From the NCBI RefSeq assembly GCF_003254475.1, contig NZ_QFYQ01000002.1, positions 310,001 to 374,000 on the forward strand: a stretch of 64,000 bases of DNA, written 5' to 3'. A model generated the notes under the pieces. That model saw only the letters and a program-made list of their open reading frames with translations, did no database searches and was not told the DNA's origin. Below, one piece after another: positions 35,325-43,010 of this stretch. The position numbers were made by a program, and so were the translations under genes. How positions within the stretch are numbered: position 1 is the stretch's first letter; each line of letters begins with the position of its first letter. The stretch is from Phenylobacterium soli. GTDB taxonomy: Bacteria; Pseudomonadota; Alphaproteobacteria; Caulobacterales; Caulobacteraceae.

Positions 35325-36028
35325 AGAACCTGCTCCGCAGCGACGGCGTCCAGGCCTTCTTGGGCTGGGTGCTCGGGACCTACCTCCGCATCGTGCTGCG
35401 CACGGTGCGCTGGCGCCACGAGAACGTGGCCTGCGTCGAGCCGGTGCTGGCCGGCGACTCGGGCGCCATCGCCCTCTTCTGGCACGGCCGCATTCCGCTG
35501 TGCCTCGCCACCGCGCCGCAGTGGTGGCGCAAGCGCACGCGGGCCTTCGTCAGCCCCTCGGCCGACGGCGAGTTCATCGCCCAGGCGCTGGCCATGTCCG
35601 GGTTTCCGGCGATCCGCATCTCTTCGGCCAAGAAGGGGGACAGCGCCAAGGCCCGCCAGGCGGTGGCGGCGATCCGCGAGGCGGTGACCTGGGTCGAGGG
35701 CGGCGGGGCGCTGGTGGTGACGCCGGACGGCCCGCGCGGCCCCAACGAGGTGATCGCGCCCGGCGCCCTGCAGATCGCCCGCCGCTCCGGCCAGCCGGTG
35801 TTCCTGATGGGCATCGCCGCGCATCCGGCTCTGCAGATGGAGGGGACCTGGGACAAGGTGATGTTCGCCGCCCCGTTCGGCCGCGGCGCGGTGGTCTGGG
35901 AAGGGCCGCTGTTCGTGCCGAAGGACGCCGACGATGCGGCCATCCAGGGCCTGATCGGCGACTGGTCGGCGCGGCTTTCCGCCGCCACCCGCCGGGCCGA
36001 GGCCCTGGTCGGGCGCGGCCCCCGTTGA
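35321..36028 (+). CDS. DUF374 lysophospholipid-acyltransferase-like protein
   Basis: A 235-residue LPLAT-fold protein. Typical DUF374 motifs are ALFWHGRIPL (H-x-x-x acyltransferase site variant), VSPSADGEFIAQAL and VTPDGPRGP. In alphaproteobacteria these proteins sit in lipid A clusters and may add a late acyl chain or acylate another envelope lipid. The only coupled start is TTG 35321, overlapping the ABC transporter stop as TTGA. The activity is inferred from fold and context. Confidence 0.82.
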   Translation: MKNLLRSDGVQAFLGWVLGTYLRIVLRTVRWRHENVACVEPVLAGDSGAIALFWHGRIPLCLATAPQWWRKRTRAFVSPSADGEFIAQALAMSGFPAIRISSAKKGDSAKARQAVAAIREAVTWVEGGGALVVTPDGPRGPNEVIAPGALQIARRSGQPVFLMGIAAHPALQMEGTWDKVMFAAPFGRGAVVWEGPLFVPKDADDAAIQGLIGDWSARLSAATRRAEALVGRGPR

Positions 36029-36058
36029 TCGCCGCCGGCTGCGGTGAGACATAGGCCC

Positions 36059-37066
36059 ATGGCCCACGGCGACCATCATCATCACGACCACCACGACCAC
36101 GACCATGACCATGACCATGACCATGACCATGACCATCATGGCCATGAGCACGGGCATGGACACGGTCACGGGCATCACCACCATCATGTCCCGTCGAATA
36201 TGGGCCGGGCCTTCGCCATCGGGGTGGGGCTGAACACCGCCTTCGTGGCGGCGGAGGTGGTGGCGGGCCTGTGGTCCTCGTCCCTGGCGCTGCTGGCCGA
36301 CGCCGGCCACAACCTCTCCGACGTGCTGGCCCTGCTGCTGGCGTGGGGCGCGGCGGTGCTGGCCAAGCGCGCGCCGACGGGGCGGCGGACCTATGGCCTG
36401 CGCAAGGGCACGATCCTGGCCTCCCTGGCCAATGCGGTGATGCTGCTGATCGCCATCGGGGTGATCGTCTCGGAATCGGTGCGCCGCCTGATGCATCCCG
36501 AGCCGATCGGCACCGGCATCGTCATGTGGACCGCCGGTCTCGGCGTGATCATCAACACCGCCACCGCCCTGCTGTTCTTCCGCGACCGGGACCACGACCT
36601 GAACGTCCGCGGGGCCTTCCTGCACATGGCCGGCGACGCGGCGGTGTCGGTGGCGGTGGTGATCGGCGCGGCGGTGATCGCCGGCACAGGCCTGCTCTGG
36701 GTCGACCCGCTGCTCAGCCTGCTGATCGCGGCCTTCATCGTGCTCGGGACCTGGGGGCTGCTGCGGGATTCCATCAACCTGGCGCTCGACGCCGTGCCGC
36801 CCGGCATCGACGAGCGGGCGGTGATGGACTGGCTGAGCGATCGGCCGGGCGTGCAGGAGGTCCATGACCTGCACATCTGGGCCATGAGCACCACCGAGAC
36901 GGCGCTGACCGCCCACCTGATCCGGCCGGCGAACGGCGACTGCGACACCTTCCTGCACGAGACCTGCGAGGAGCTGAGCCGCCGGTTCAACATCGGCCAC
37001 GCCACCTTGCAGGTGGAGACCGACGCCTCGGTGGCCTGCCGGCTGGCGCCGGCCGAGGTGGTGTGA
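36059..37066 (+). CDS. CDF cation-efflux transporter with His-rich N-terminus (ZitB-like)
   Basis: A 335-residue cation diffusion facilitator. Residues 3-45 are a His/Asp-rich tail able to bind Zn2+ or similar metals. Six membrane helices follow, with the transport-site motifs ADAGHNLSD (helix 2) and HMAGDAAVS (helix 5), both HxxxD as in Zn-type CDFs. A C-terminal cytoplasmic domain (VHDLHIWAMSTTE) completes it. It should export Zn2+ from the cytoplasm. Its stop overlaps the waaA start as GTGA, so it is embedded in the lipid A operon. Confidence 0.92.
   Translation: MAHGDHHHHDHHDHDHDHDHDHDHDHHGHEHGHGHGHGHHHHHVPSNMGRAFAIGVGLNTAFVAAEVVAGLWSSSLALLADAGHNLSDVLALLLAWGAAVLAKRAPTGRRTYGLRKGTILASLANAVMLLIAIGVIVSESVRRLMHPEPIGTGIVMWTAGLGVIINTATALLFFRDRDHDLNVRGAFLHMAGDAAVSVAVVIGAAVIAGTGLLWVDPLLSLLIAAFIVLGTWGLLRDSINLALDAVPPGIDERAVMDWLSDRPGVQEVHDLHIWAMSTTETALTAHLIRPANGDCDTFLHETCEELSRRFNIGHATLQVETDASVACRLAPAEVV
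36101..36136 (+). repeat. gaccat hexamer repeat encoding Asp-His pairs
   Basis: Six perfect tandem copies of gaccat encode the DH repeats of the transporter's metal-binding tail, flanked by imperfect gaccac and catcat units. The tract is prone to in-frame length change, which would alter the number of His ligands without breaking the gene. Confidence 0.9.
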
Positions 37067-38343
37067 GCCGACCGCTTCCTCTCGGGCGCCCTCTCCCGCT
37101 GGCGCTCTACGCCGCGGCGAGCGGCCTCTTGGCGCCGCTCGCGCCGATGCTGCTGCGCGGCCGGGCCCGGCGGGGCAAGGAGGATCCGGCGCGGATCGGC
37201 GAGCGGCTGGGGCGCGCCGGCCGGAGCCGGCCCGAAGGCCTGCTCGTCTGGCTGCATGGGGTGAGCGTCGGCGAGACCCAGTCGCTGCTGCCGCTGATCG
37301 ATGCGTTGAGGGCGCGGCGGCCGGAGCTGAACCTGCTGGTGACCTCGGGCACCCTGACCTCGGCCGAGCTGCTGGCGAGGCGGCTGCCCGAGGGCGTGAT
37401 CCACCAGTTCGCGCCCGTGGATGCGCCGGGCGCCGTGGCGCGCTTCCTGGACCACTGGCGGCCCGACCTCGGCATCCTGGTAGAGAGCGAGCTCTGGCCG
37501 AACCTGATCCTGGCGGCGAAGGCCCGGGGCGTGCGGCTGGCCCTGGTCTCGGCGCGGATGACCTTGGAGAGCGCCCGCGGCTGGGCGCGCGCGCCGGCCT
37601 CGGCGCGGGCGCTGGTCGGCGCCTTCGACCTGATCCTGCCGCAGGACGCGGCCACCGAGGACCGGCTCGCGGGGCTCGGCGCCAGGGTCGGCGGGCGGCT
37701 GAACCTGAAGCTCGTCGGCGCGCCCCTGCCCTGTGACGCGGCCGAGCTGGCGCGGCTGGAAGGCGCCGCCAGCGGGCGCAAGGTGGTGGTGGCGGCGAGC
37801 ACCCACCCGGGCGAGGAAGCTTTGGTCGCCAGCGCGGCGCGGGAGGCGGGCGCGGGGCTCGTGGTGGTGGTTCCGCGCCATCCGGACCGCGGGCCCGCGG
37901 TGGCGGCGGAACTGGCTTGGCTGGGCTTTACGGTGGCGCGGCGGGCGGCGAGCGAGACGATCCTGCCCGGGACCTCCGCCTATGTGGCGGACACCCTCGG
38001 CGAACTCGGCCTCTTCCTGCGGCTGGCGGACGTGGTGGTGATGGGCGGCGCCTTCGCCGAAGGGATCGGCGGGCACAATCCGCTGGAGGCCGCCCGGCTC
38101 GGCAAGGCGATGATCACCGGGCCGCACGCCTTCAACGCCCGCGAGGTCTATGACGCCATGTTCGCCGAGGTCGCGGCCCTGGAGGCCGGCGACGGCGCGG
38201 CCCTAGCCCGCCACGTGCGGGGGCTGCTGGAGAACCCGACGATCGCCCGCCGCATCGGCGAGGCGGCGCTGGACTTCGCCGGGCGCGAGGGCGCGGCCCT
38301 GGAGGCGGCGCTGGACGCGCTCCAGCCGCTGATCGCCGCATGA
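37063..38343 (+). CDS. waaA: Kdo transferase WaaA
   Basis: A 426-residue GT30 enzyme that attaches Kdo from CMP-Kdo to the lipid A precursor. An N-terminal membrane anchor (LALYAAASGLLAPLAPML) precedes two Rossmann domains with WLHGVSVGETQS near residue 63, ESELWPNLI, and the C-terminal GGAFAEGIGGHNPLEAA that binds the donor. Length is normal. It is coupled to the CDF transporter (GTGA) and to lpxK (ATGA). How many Kdo units it adds cannot be told. Confidence 0.95.
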   Translation: MSRPLPLGRPLPLALYAAASGLLAPLAPMLLRGRARRGKEDPARIGERLGRAGRSRPEGLLVWLHGVSVGETQSLLPLIDALRARRPELNLLVTSGTLTSAELLARRLPEGVIHQFAPVDAPGAVARFLDHWRPDLGILVESELWPNLILAAKARGVRLALVSARMTLESARGWARAPASARALVGAFDLILPQDAATEDRLAGLGARVGGRLNLKLVGAPLPCDAAELARLEGAASGRKVVVAASTHPGEEALVASAAREAGAGLVVVVPRHPDRGPAVAAELAWLGFTVARRAASETILPGTSAYVADTLGELGLFLRLADVVVMGGAFAEGIGGHNPLEAARLGKAMITGPHAFNAREVYDAMFAEVAALEAGDGAALARHVRGLLENPTIARRIGEAALDFAGREGAALEAALDALQPLIAA

Positions 38344-39359
38344 AGCTGAAGACGCCCGAATGGTGGTACCGGCGCGAGACGCGGGACATGCCGCGGACCC
38401 GCTTCCTGCTGACGCCGGTGTCCTGGATCTGGGCGGCGGTGACGGCCCGGCGGATCGCGCGGGCCAAGCCTGAGGACCCGGGCGCGCCGGTGATCTGCGT
38501 CGGCAACGTCACCCTGGGCGGAGCGGGCAAGACCCCGGTGGTCCGCGCGCTCGCCGAGCGGCTGGCCGCGCGGGGCGTGGCGGCGCACCTGTTGTCGCGC
38601 GGCTATGGCGGGCGGCTCGAGGGGCCGGTGCGGGTCGATCCGGCGATTCACACCACCGCCGAGGTCGGCGACGAGCCCCTGATGCTGGCCCAGGGCGCGG
38701 GGGGCGGCTTTCCGGTCTGGGTGTCACGCGACCGCGCCGCGGGCGCCAGGGCCGCGGCGGCGGCGGGCGCCAAGGCCGTGGTGATGGACGACGGCCATCA
38801 GAACCCGTCGGTCAGGAAGGCCCTGTCGCTGGTGGTGGTCGACGGCGAGACGCGAAATGGCGAGTGGCCGTTCGGCGATGGCCGCGTCTTCCCATCAGGG
38901 CCGATGCGCGAGCCGCTGAAGGCGGGGCTGGCGCGGGCCGACGCGGTGGTGCTGCTGATGCCGCCCGGGCTGGACACGCCGGATCCGGAGCTGCTGGCGA
39001 TGCTGGCGCCGAGGCCGGTGCTGCTGGCGCGGCTGGAGCCGGCCGCGCCGCCGCCGACGGGGCCGCAGGTCGGTTTCGCAGGCGTCGGCAAGCCGTGGAA
39101 GGTGGAGCGGGCCCTGGCCGAGGCCGGCTGCGAACTGGCCGACTTCGCCCCCTTCCCCGACCACTTCGCCTATGACGAGGCGACCTTGCAGCGCCTGGCC
39201 GACCGGGCGGCGCAGTTCGGCGCGGGCCTGGTGACCACCGAGAAGGACTGGGTACGCCTGCCCCCCGCCTGGCGCAGCCGCGTCACCGCCTGGCCCGTGC
39301 GCGCGCGGTTTGCGGACGAGGCGGCGGTGGACGCGGTGCTGGCGACGGCCGGGCTCTAG
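38340..39359 (+). CDS. lpxK: tetraacyldisaccharide 4'-kinase LpxK
   Basis: A 339-residue membrane-associated kinase that phosphorylates the 4' position of the lipid A disaccharide. The P-loop is VGNVTLGGAGKTPVVRAL near residue 55, and VMDDGHQNPS carries the metal-binding Asp pair. The N-terminal TPEWWYRR segment is the usual membrane-facing start. ATG overlaps the waaA stop. The presence of lpxK means lipid A is at least made as a phosphorylated intermediate here. Confidence 0.96.
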   Translation: MKLKTPEWWYRRETRDMPRTRFLLTPVSWIWAAVTARRIARAKPEDPGAPVICVGNVTLGGAGKTPVVRALAERLAARGVAAHLLSRGYGGRLEGPVRVDPAIHTTAEVGDEPLMLAQGAGGGFPVWVSRDRAAGARAAAAAGAKAVVMDDGHQNPSVRKALSLVVVDGETRNGEWPFGDGRVFPSGPMREPLKAGLARADAVVLLMPPGLDTPDPELLAMLAPRPVLLARLEPAAPPPTGPQVGFAGVGKPWKVERALAEAGCELADFAPFPDHFAYDEATLQRLADRAAQFGAGLVTTEKDWVRLPPAWRSRVTAWPVRARFADEAAVDAVLATAGL

Positions 39360-40441
39360 CCGACCGCGCCGGCCTTCTGGGCGAAGGCCCAGCTGGTCTG
39401 GGCCAGGCCGACGACGCGCGGGCCCATGTTGGCGGCGTCCGGGTGGTTGGCCGTGCCGTCGCGGACCCGGCCGAGGATGCCCTGGATGATGCCCGCCAGG
39501 CGGAAGGTGTTGTAGGCGAAGAACCAGTTGAGCTCCGGCATGCCGGCGCGGCCGGTGAGCTCGCAGTAGTAGTCCACCGCCTCGTCGATGGTCGGCAGGC
39601 CGTGGGCCTTGAGGTCCGGCAGCTGCGAGATGGTGCCGTTCACCCAGTTCATCAGCAGGTAGGTGAAGTCGGCCATCGGGTCGCCGAGGGTCGAGAGCTC
39701 CCAGTCGAGCACGGCGATGACGCGGGACTCGGTGGGGTGGAAGATCATGTTGTCGAGGCGATAGTCGCCGTGGACGACCGAGGTGCGCTCCTGCGGCGGC
39801 AGGCTCTTGGGCAGCCAGTCGATCAGCTTCTCCATCTCGGGGATGGCTTGCGTCTCGCTGGCCTTGTACTGCTTGGTCCAGCGGTCGACCTGGCGGCCCA
39901 TGTAATTGCCGGGCTTGCCGAAGTCCTCGAGCCCGATCTTGACGTAGTCGGTGTTGTGCAGGTCGGCGAGGGTCTTGATCTTGGCCTTGAAGATCGCGTT
40001 GCGGACCGCCGGCTCGTACTGCGGCAGGGTCTGGTCCCAGAGGATCCGGCCCTCAACGTTGTCCATGATGTAGAACCAGGTGCCGATGACGTCGTCGTCG
40101 GTGCACAGGCCGTAGGTCTTGGCCACCGGGAAGCCGGTCGGGCCGAGCGCCGAGATCACCTTGTACTCGCGGTCCACCGCGTGGGCGGAGGGCAAGAGCT
40201 TGCCCGGCGGCTTGCGGCGCAGGACGTACTTCTTGGACGGGGTGATCAGCTGGTAGGTCGGATTGGATTGGCCGCCCTTGAACTTGCGGACCTCGAGCGG
40301 GCCCTCGTAGCCGGCGACGTTGGCCTTCAGCCAGCGCTCGAGCGAGGCCTCGTCGAACCGCTGGGATTCCGGAACGACATCGGTGCCGGTGTTCGCCTGT
40401 TCGCGAGCCTGCTCGCCGGCGATTTCGGTCGTGACGGCCAT
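39356..40441 (-). CDS. APH-family kinase (ACAD10-like phosphotransferase)
   Basis: A 361-residue aminoglycoside-phosphotransferase-fold protein of the acyl-CoA-dehydrogenase-associated type. It has a Gly-rich opening FKGGQSNPTYQL, the Lys in YVLRRKPPGKLLPSAH, the catalytic loop VVHGDYRLDNMIFH and the metal DWELSTLGDP. Relatives phosphorylate 4-hydroxy acids or their CoA esters ahead of beta-oxidation, but no dehydrogenase gene is adjacent here. The ATG at 40441 has AAGGA upstream. It converges on lpxK with a 4-bp overlap. Confidence 0.85.
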   Translation of the reverse strand: MAVTTEIAGEQAREQANTGTDVVPESQRFDEASLERWLKANVAGYEGPLEVRKFKGGQSNPTYQLITPSKKYVLRRKPPGKLLPSAHAVDREYKVISALGPTGFPVAKTYGLCTDDDVIGTWFYIMDNVEGRILWDQTLPQYEPAVRNAIFKAKIKTLADLHNTDYVKIGLEDFGKPGNYMGRQVDRWTKQYKASETQAIPEMEKLIDWLPKSLPPQERTSVVHGDYRLDNMIFHPTESRVIAVLDWELSTLGDPMADFTYLLMNWVNGTISQLPDLKAHGLPTIDEAVDYYCELTGRAGMPELNWFFAYNTFRLAGIIQGILGRVRDGTANHPDAANMGPRVVGLAQTSWAFAQKAGAVG

Positions 40442-40556
40442 GGCGTTCCTTACCCCTCGTACAAGTGTTTGAACCACTTTACCGGGGCGGGACGGGCGGG
40501 AGCAAGGCCGAGGCGCGGCGCCCCTTACCTTTGGGCGCCCTGCCGATCAGGCGGCG

Positions 40557-41837
40557 TCAGGCGCCTTCGCGGGCCAGGGCGCGCCAGCCGATGTCGGAGC
40601 GGCAGAAGCCGTCGGCGTAGTCGATCGCCTTGATCGCGGCATAGGCCTTGTCGCGCGCGGCCTGGAGGCTGGGCCCCCGGGCGCAGACGTTGAGCACCCG
40701 CCCGCCGGCGGCGCGCAGGGTCCCGTCGGCGTCCCGCCGCGTTCCGGCGTGGAAGACCACCACGTCCGGACCGAAGTCGGCGTCGGCGCCCTTGATCTCG
40801 CCGCCGGCCTTCGGCGTGCCGGGATAGCCCTGGGCGGCGACCACCACGACCACGGCGTGGTCGTCGCTCCACTCCGGGGCCGGCAGGTCGGCCAGCGTGC
40901 CGGTGGCGCAGGCCATCAGGTAGGGCACGAGGTCGCTCTTCAGGCGCAGCAGCAGGGCCTGGCACTCCGGGTCGCCGAAGCGGACGTTGAACTCGACGAG
41001 CTTGGGACCCTGGGCGGTGGCCATCAGCTCGACGAAGAGCACGCCGCGATAGGGCGCGCCGTCGGCGGCGATGCCGGCGAAGGCCGGCTCGGCCAAGCGG
41101 GTGCGCACCTGGTCGACGAGCTGCGCGGTGAAGACCGGGGCCGGCGAATAGACGCCCATGCCACCGGTGTTGGGCCCCTGCTCGCCGTCGAAGGCGCGCT
41201 TGTGGTCCTGGGCCGAGCCGAAGACGATCGAGGTCTTGCCGTCGCACAGGGCGAACAGCGAGCCGATCTCGCCCTCGAGGAACTCCTCGATGATGACGCG
41301 GGCGCCGGCGGCGCCGAAGCGGCCGCCGAGCGCGTCCTCGACCGCCGCGTCGGCCTCCTCGCGCGTGGCGGCGACCACCACGCCCTTGCCGGCCGCCAGG
41401 CCGTCGGCCTTGACGACGAAGGGGGCGGTGAAGGCGTCGAGCGCGGCCTTGGCCTCGTCCACCGTCTCGCAGACGCGATAGGCGCCGGTGGGCAGGCCGT
41501 AGCGGTCGCAGAAGGCCTTGGTGAAGGCCTTGGAGGATTCGAGCTGGCCGGCCTGGGCGGTCGGGCCGAAGCACGGGATGCCGGCCTCCGCGCACGCGTC
41601 GCCGAGGCCCGCCGCCACCGTGGTCTCCGGGCCGATGACCACCAGGTCGGCGGCGATCTCGCGCGCCAGGGCGATGAGGCCCGGCACGTCGACGGCGCCG
41701 ACGTCGCGCACCTCCGCCACCCGGGCCATGCCGGGATTGCCGGGCGCCGCCACGAGGCGCGTCACGAGGGGCGACTGCGCGATCTTCCAGGCGAGCGCGT
41801 GCTCGCGGCCGCCGGAACCGACCAGAAGGATGTTCAT
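40557..41837 (-). CDS. purD: phosphoribosylamine-glycine ligase PurD
   Basis: A 426-residue ATP-grasp ligase that joins glycine to 5-phosphoribosylamine in purine synthesis. It opens [18 protein letters not shown]. Other blocks are [12 protein letters not shown], the [18 protein letters not shown] nucleotide segment, and the signature [11 protein letters not shown]. Length is standard. It is divergent from the HisKA_2-type protein and lies upstream of the APH kinase on the same strand. Confidence 0.97.
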   Translation of the reverse strand: MNILLVGSGGREHALAWKIAQSPLVTRLVAAPGNPGMARVAEVRDVGAVDVPGLIALAREIAADLVVIGPETTVAAGLGDACAEAGIPCFGPTAQAGQLESSKAFTKAFCDRYGLPTGAYRVCETVDEAKAALDAFTAPFVVKADGLAAGKGVVVAATREEADAAVEDALGGRFGAAGARVIIEEFLEGEIGSLFALCDGKTSIVFGSAQDHKRAFDGEQGPNTGGMGVYSPAPVFTAQLVDQVRTRLAEPAFAGIAADGAPYRGVLFVELMATAQGPKLVEFNVRFGDPECQALLLRLKSDLVPYLMACATGTLADLPAPEWSDDHAVVVVVAAQGYPGTPKAGGEIKGADADFGPDVVVFHAGTRRDADGTLRAAGGRVLNVCARGPSLQAARDKAYAAIKAIDYADGFCRSDIGWRALAREGA

Positions 41838-41980
41838 GGGTGGCGCTTAGGCGGCGCACGGCCGGGCGGTCAAGAGGCACGCGGCTCCAGACAGAACGTC
41901 GTTCGGCGGGGAACCGGCGACCAAGCGGCGCCGTTGGTCTGGCCGGGGGGAGCGCCGGATGGGTCTGGGGGACCCGGGAA

Positions 41981-42643
41981 ATGTCCACGCACGGCAACGA
42001 GGCTCAAGACGCAACGGCGAGCGGGCGGCTCGCGGAACTGGAGGCGGAACTCGCCCGCGCCCACGCGCGGCTGCGCGAGGTGGACCACCGGATGAAGAAC
42101 GACCTGCAACTGATCGCCTCGGTGTTCGTCCTGCAGGCGCGCCGCGCGCCCGCCGGGCCGGAGCGCGACGCCGCCCAGAGCGCCCTGGACCGCATCAACG
42201 CCCTGATGGCCGTCCACCGCCGCTTCGAACCGAACGGCGAGACCGCCCGGATGGCCGTGGACGGGCTGGTTCGCGACATCGCCGAGGAGGCGCTGGCCGC
42301 CTGCCGCCGCGAGGACGTCGGCCTGCGCCTCGAGATCGACCCCGTCACCGTGCCGACCCGCCAGGCCGCGCCCCTGGCGCTGATCACCGGCGAGCTCGTT
42401 CGCGAGGCCCTCACCCAGCCCGTCGCCGGTGGCCCGGGCGCGGTGACGGTGTCGCTGAAGCGCGGATCGGACGAGGTGGAGCTGAGCGTCGAGGGAAACG
42501 GCGACGGGCGCGACGGCGAGGCCGCGAAGGGCTTCGGCGCGACCCTCGTCGGCCTGCTCGCCCAGCAGCTGCGCGGCCGCTTCGAGACCTTGCCGGCCGA
42601 GCCGGGCCGGCGGGCCGTGGTGCGCTTTCCACAGAGCGCCTGA
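41981..42643 (+). CDS. HisKA_2-type histidine kinase core without sensor domain
   Basis: A 220-residue cytoplasmic protein. A short helix (ELEAELARAHARLRE) leads into a HisKA_2 phosphoacceptor helix, VDHRMKNDLQLIAS, with the His near residue 36. The ATPase-like half is degenerate: the N-box reads GELVREALTQP without the usual Asn, and the G1 box is GNGDGRDG. KGFGATLVGLLAQQL resembles the last ATPase helix. It may act as a histidine phosphotransfer protein rather than an active kinase. No sensor domain or response regulator is adjacent. Confidence 0.75.
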   Translation: MSTHGNEAQDATASGRLAELEAELARAHARLREVDHRMKNDLQLIASVFVLQARRAPAGPERDAAQSALDRINALMAVHRRFEPNGETARMAVDGLVRDIAEEALAACRREDVGLRLEIDPVTVPTRQAAPLALITGELVREALTQPVAGGPGAVTVSLKRGSDEVELSVEGNGDGRDGEAAKGFGATLVGLLAQQLRGRFETLPAEPGRRAVVRFPQSA

Positions 42644-42646
42644 GCC

Positions 42647-42913
42647 TTGTCGCCCCTCGCCAACATCGTGGGCGTGGCCGCCGCCCTCTGTTCCATGACC
42701 AGCTTCGCGCCCCAGCTGCTGAAGATCTGGCGCGAGCGCGACGCCTCCTCGGTGTCGCTGCGCATGTACATCGTCACGGTGACCGGCTTCAGCCTGTGGA
42801 TCGCCTATGGCGTGCTGATCCAGAGCTGGCCGGTGATCGGCTCGAACGTGGTCTGCCTGCTGCTGTCCGCCGCCATCCTGGCGCTGAAGTGGCGCTTCTC
42901 GCGCCGGGGATGA
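42647..42913 (+). CDS. SemiSWEET sugar transporter
   Basis: An 88-residue, three-helix protein with the PQ-loop motif SFAPQLLKIWRERDASSVSL. Bacterial SemiSWEETs dimerise to carry small sugars across the inner membrane. The start appears to be TTG at 42647, three bases after the kinase-like gene stop, so translation is coupled. Pairing with a signalling protein is unusual, and a sugar substrate cannot be named. Confidence 0.85.
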   Translation: MSPLANIVGVAAALCSMTSFAPQLLKIWRERDASSVSLRMYIVTVTGFSLWIAYGVLIQSWPVIGSNVVCLLLSAAILALKWRFSRRG

Positions 42914-43010
42914 GCCTTGGGGCGACCCTCTAGCCACGGAGCGCGGGGCGGCTTAAGCCTCCTGGCCCTGGGGTGAGCCCAGGGACGCAAAGGCTGCAAA
43001 AGGTCGGGGC

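Noticed and set aside
42966..42984. 7-bp hairpin before the TPR-GT41 gene
   Set aside because: ccctggg/cccaggg with a 5-nt loop is short, without T-run or known motif; chance is likely in this GC-rich DNA.
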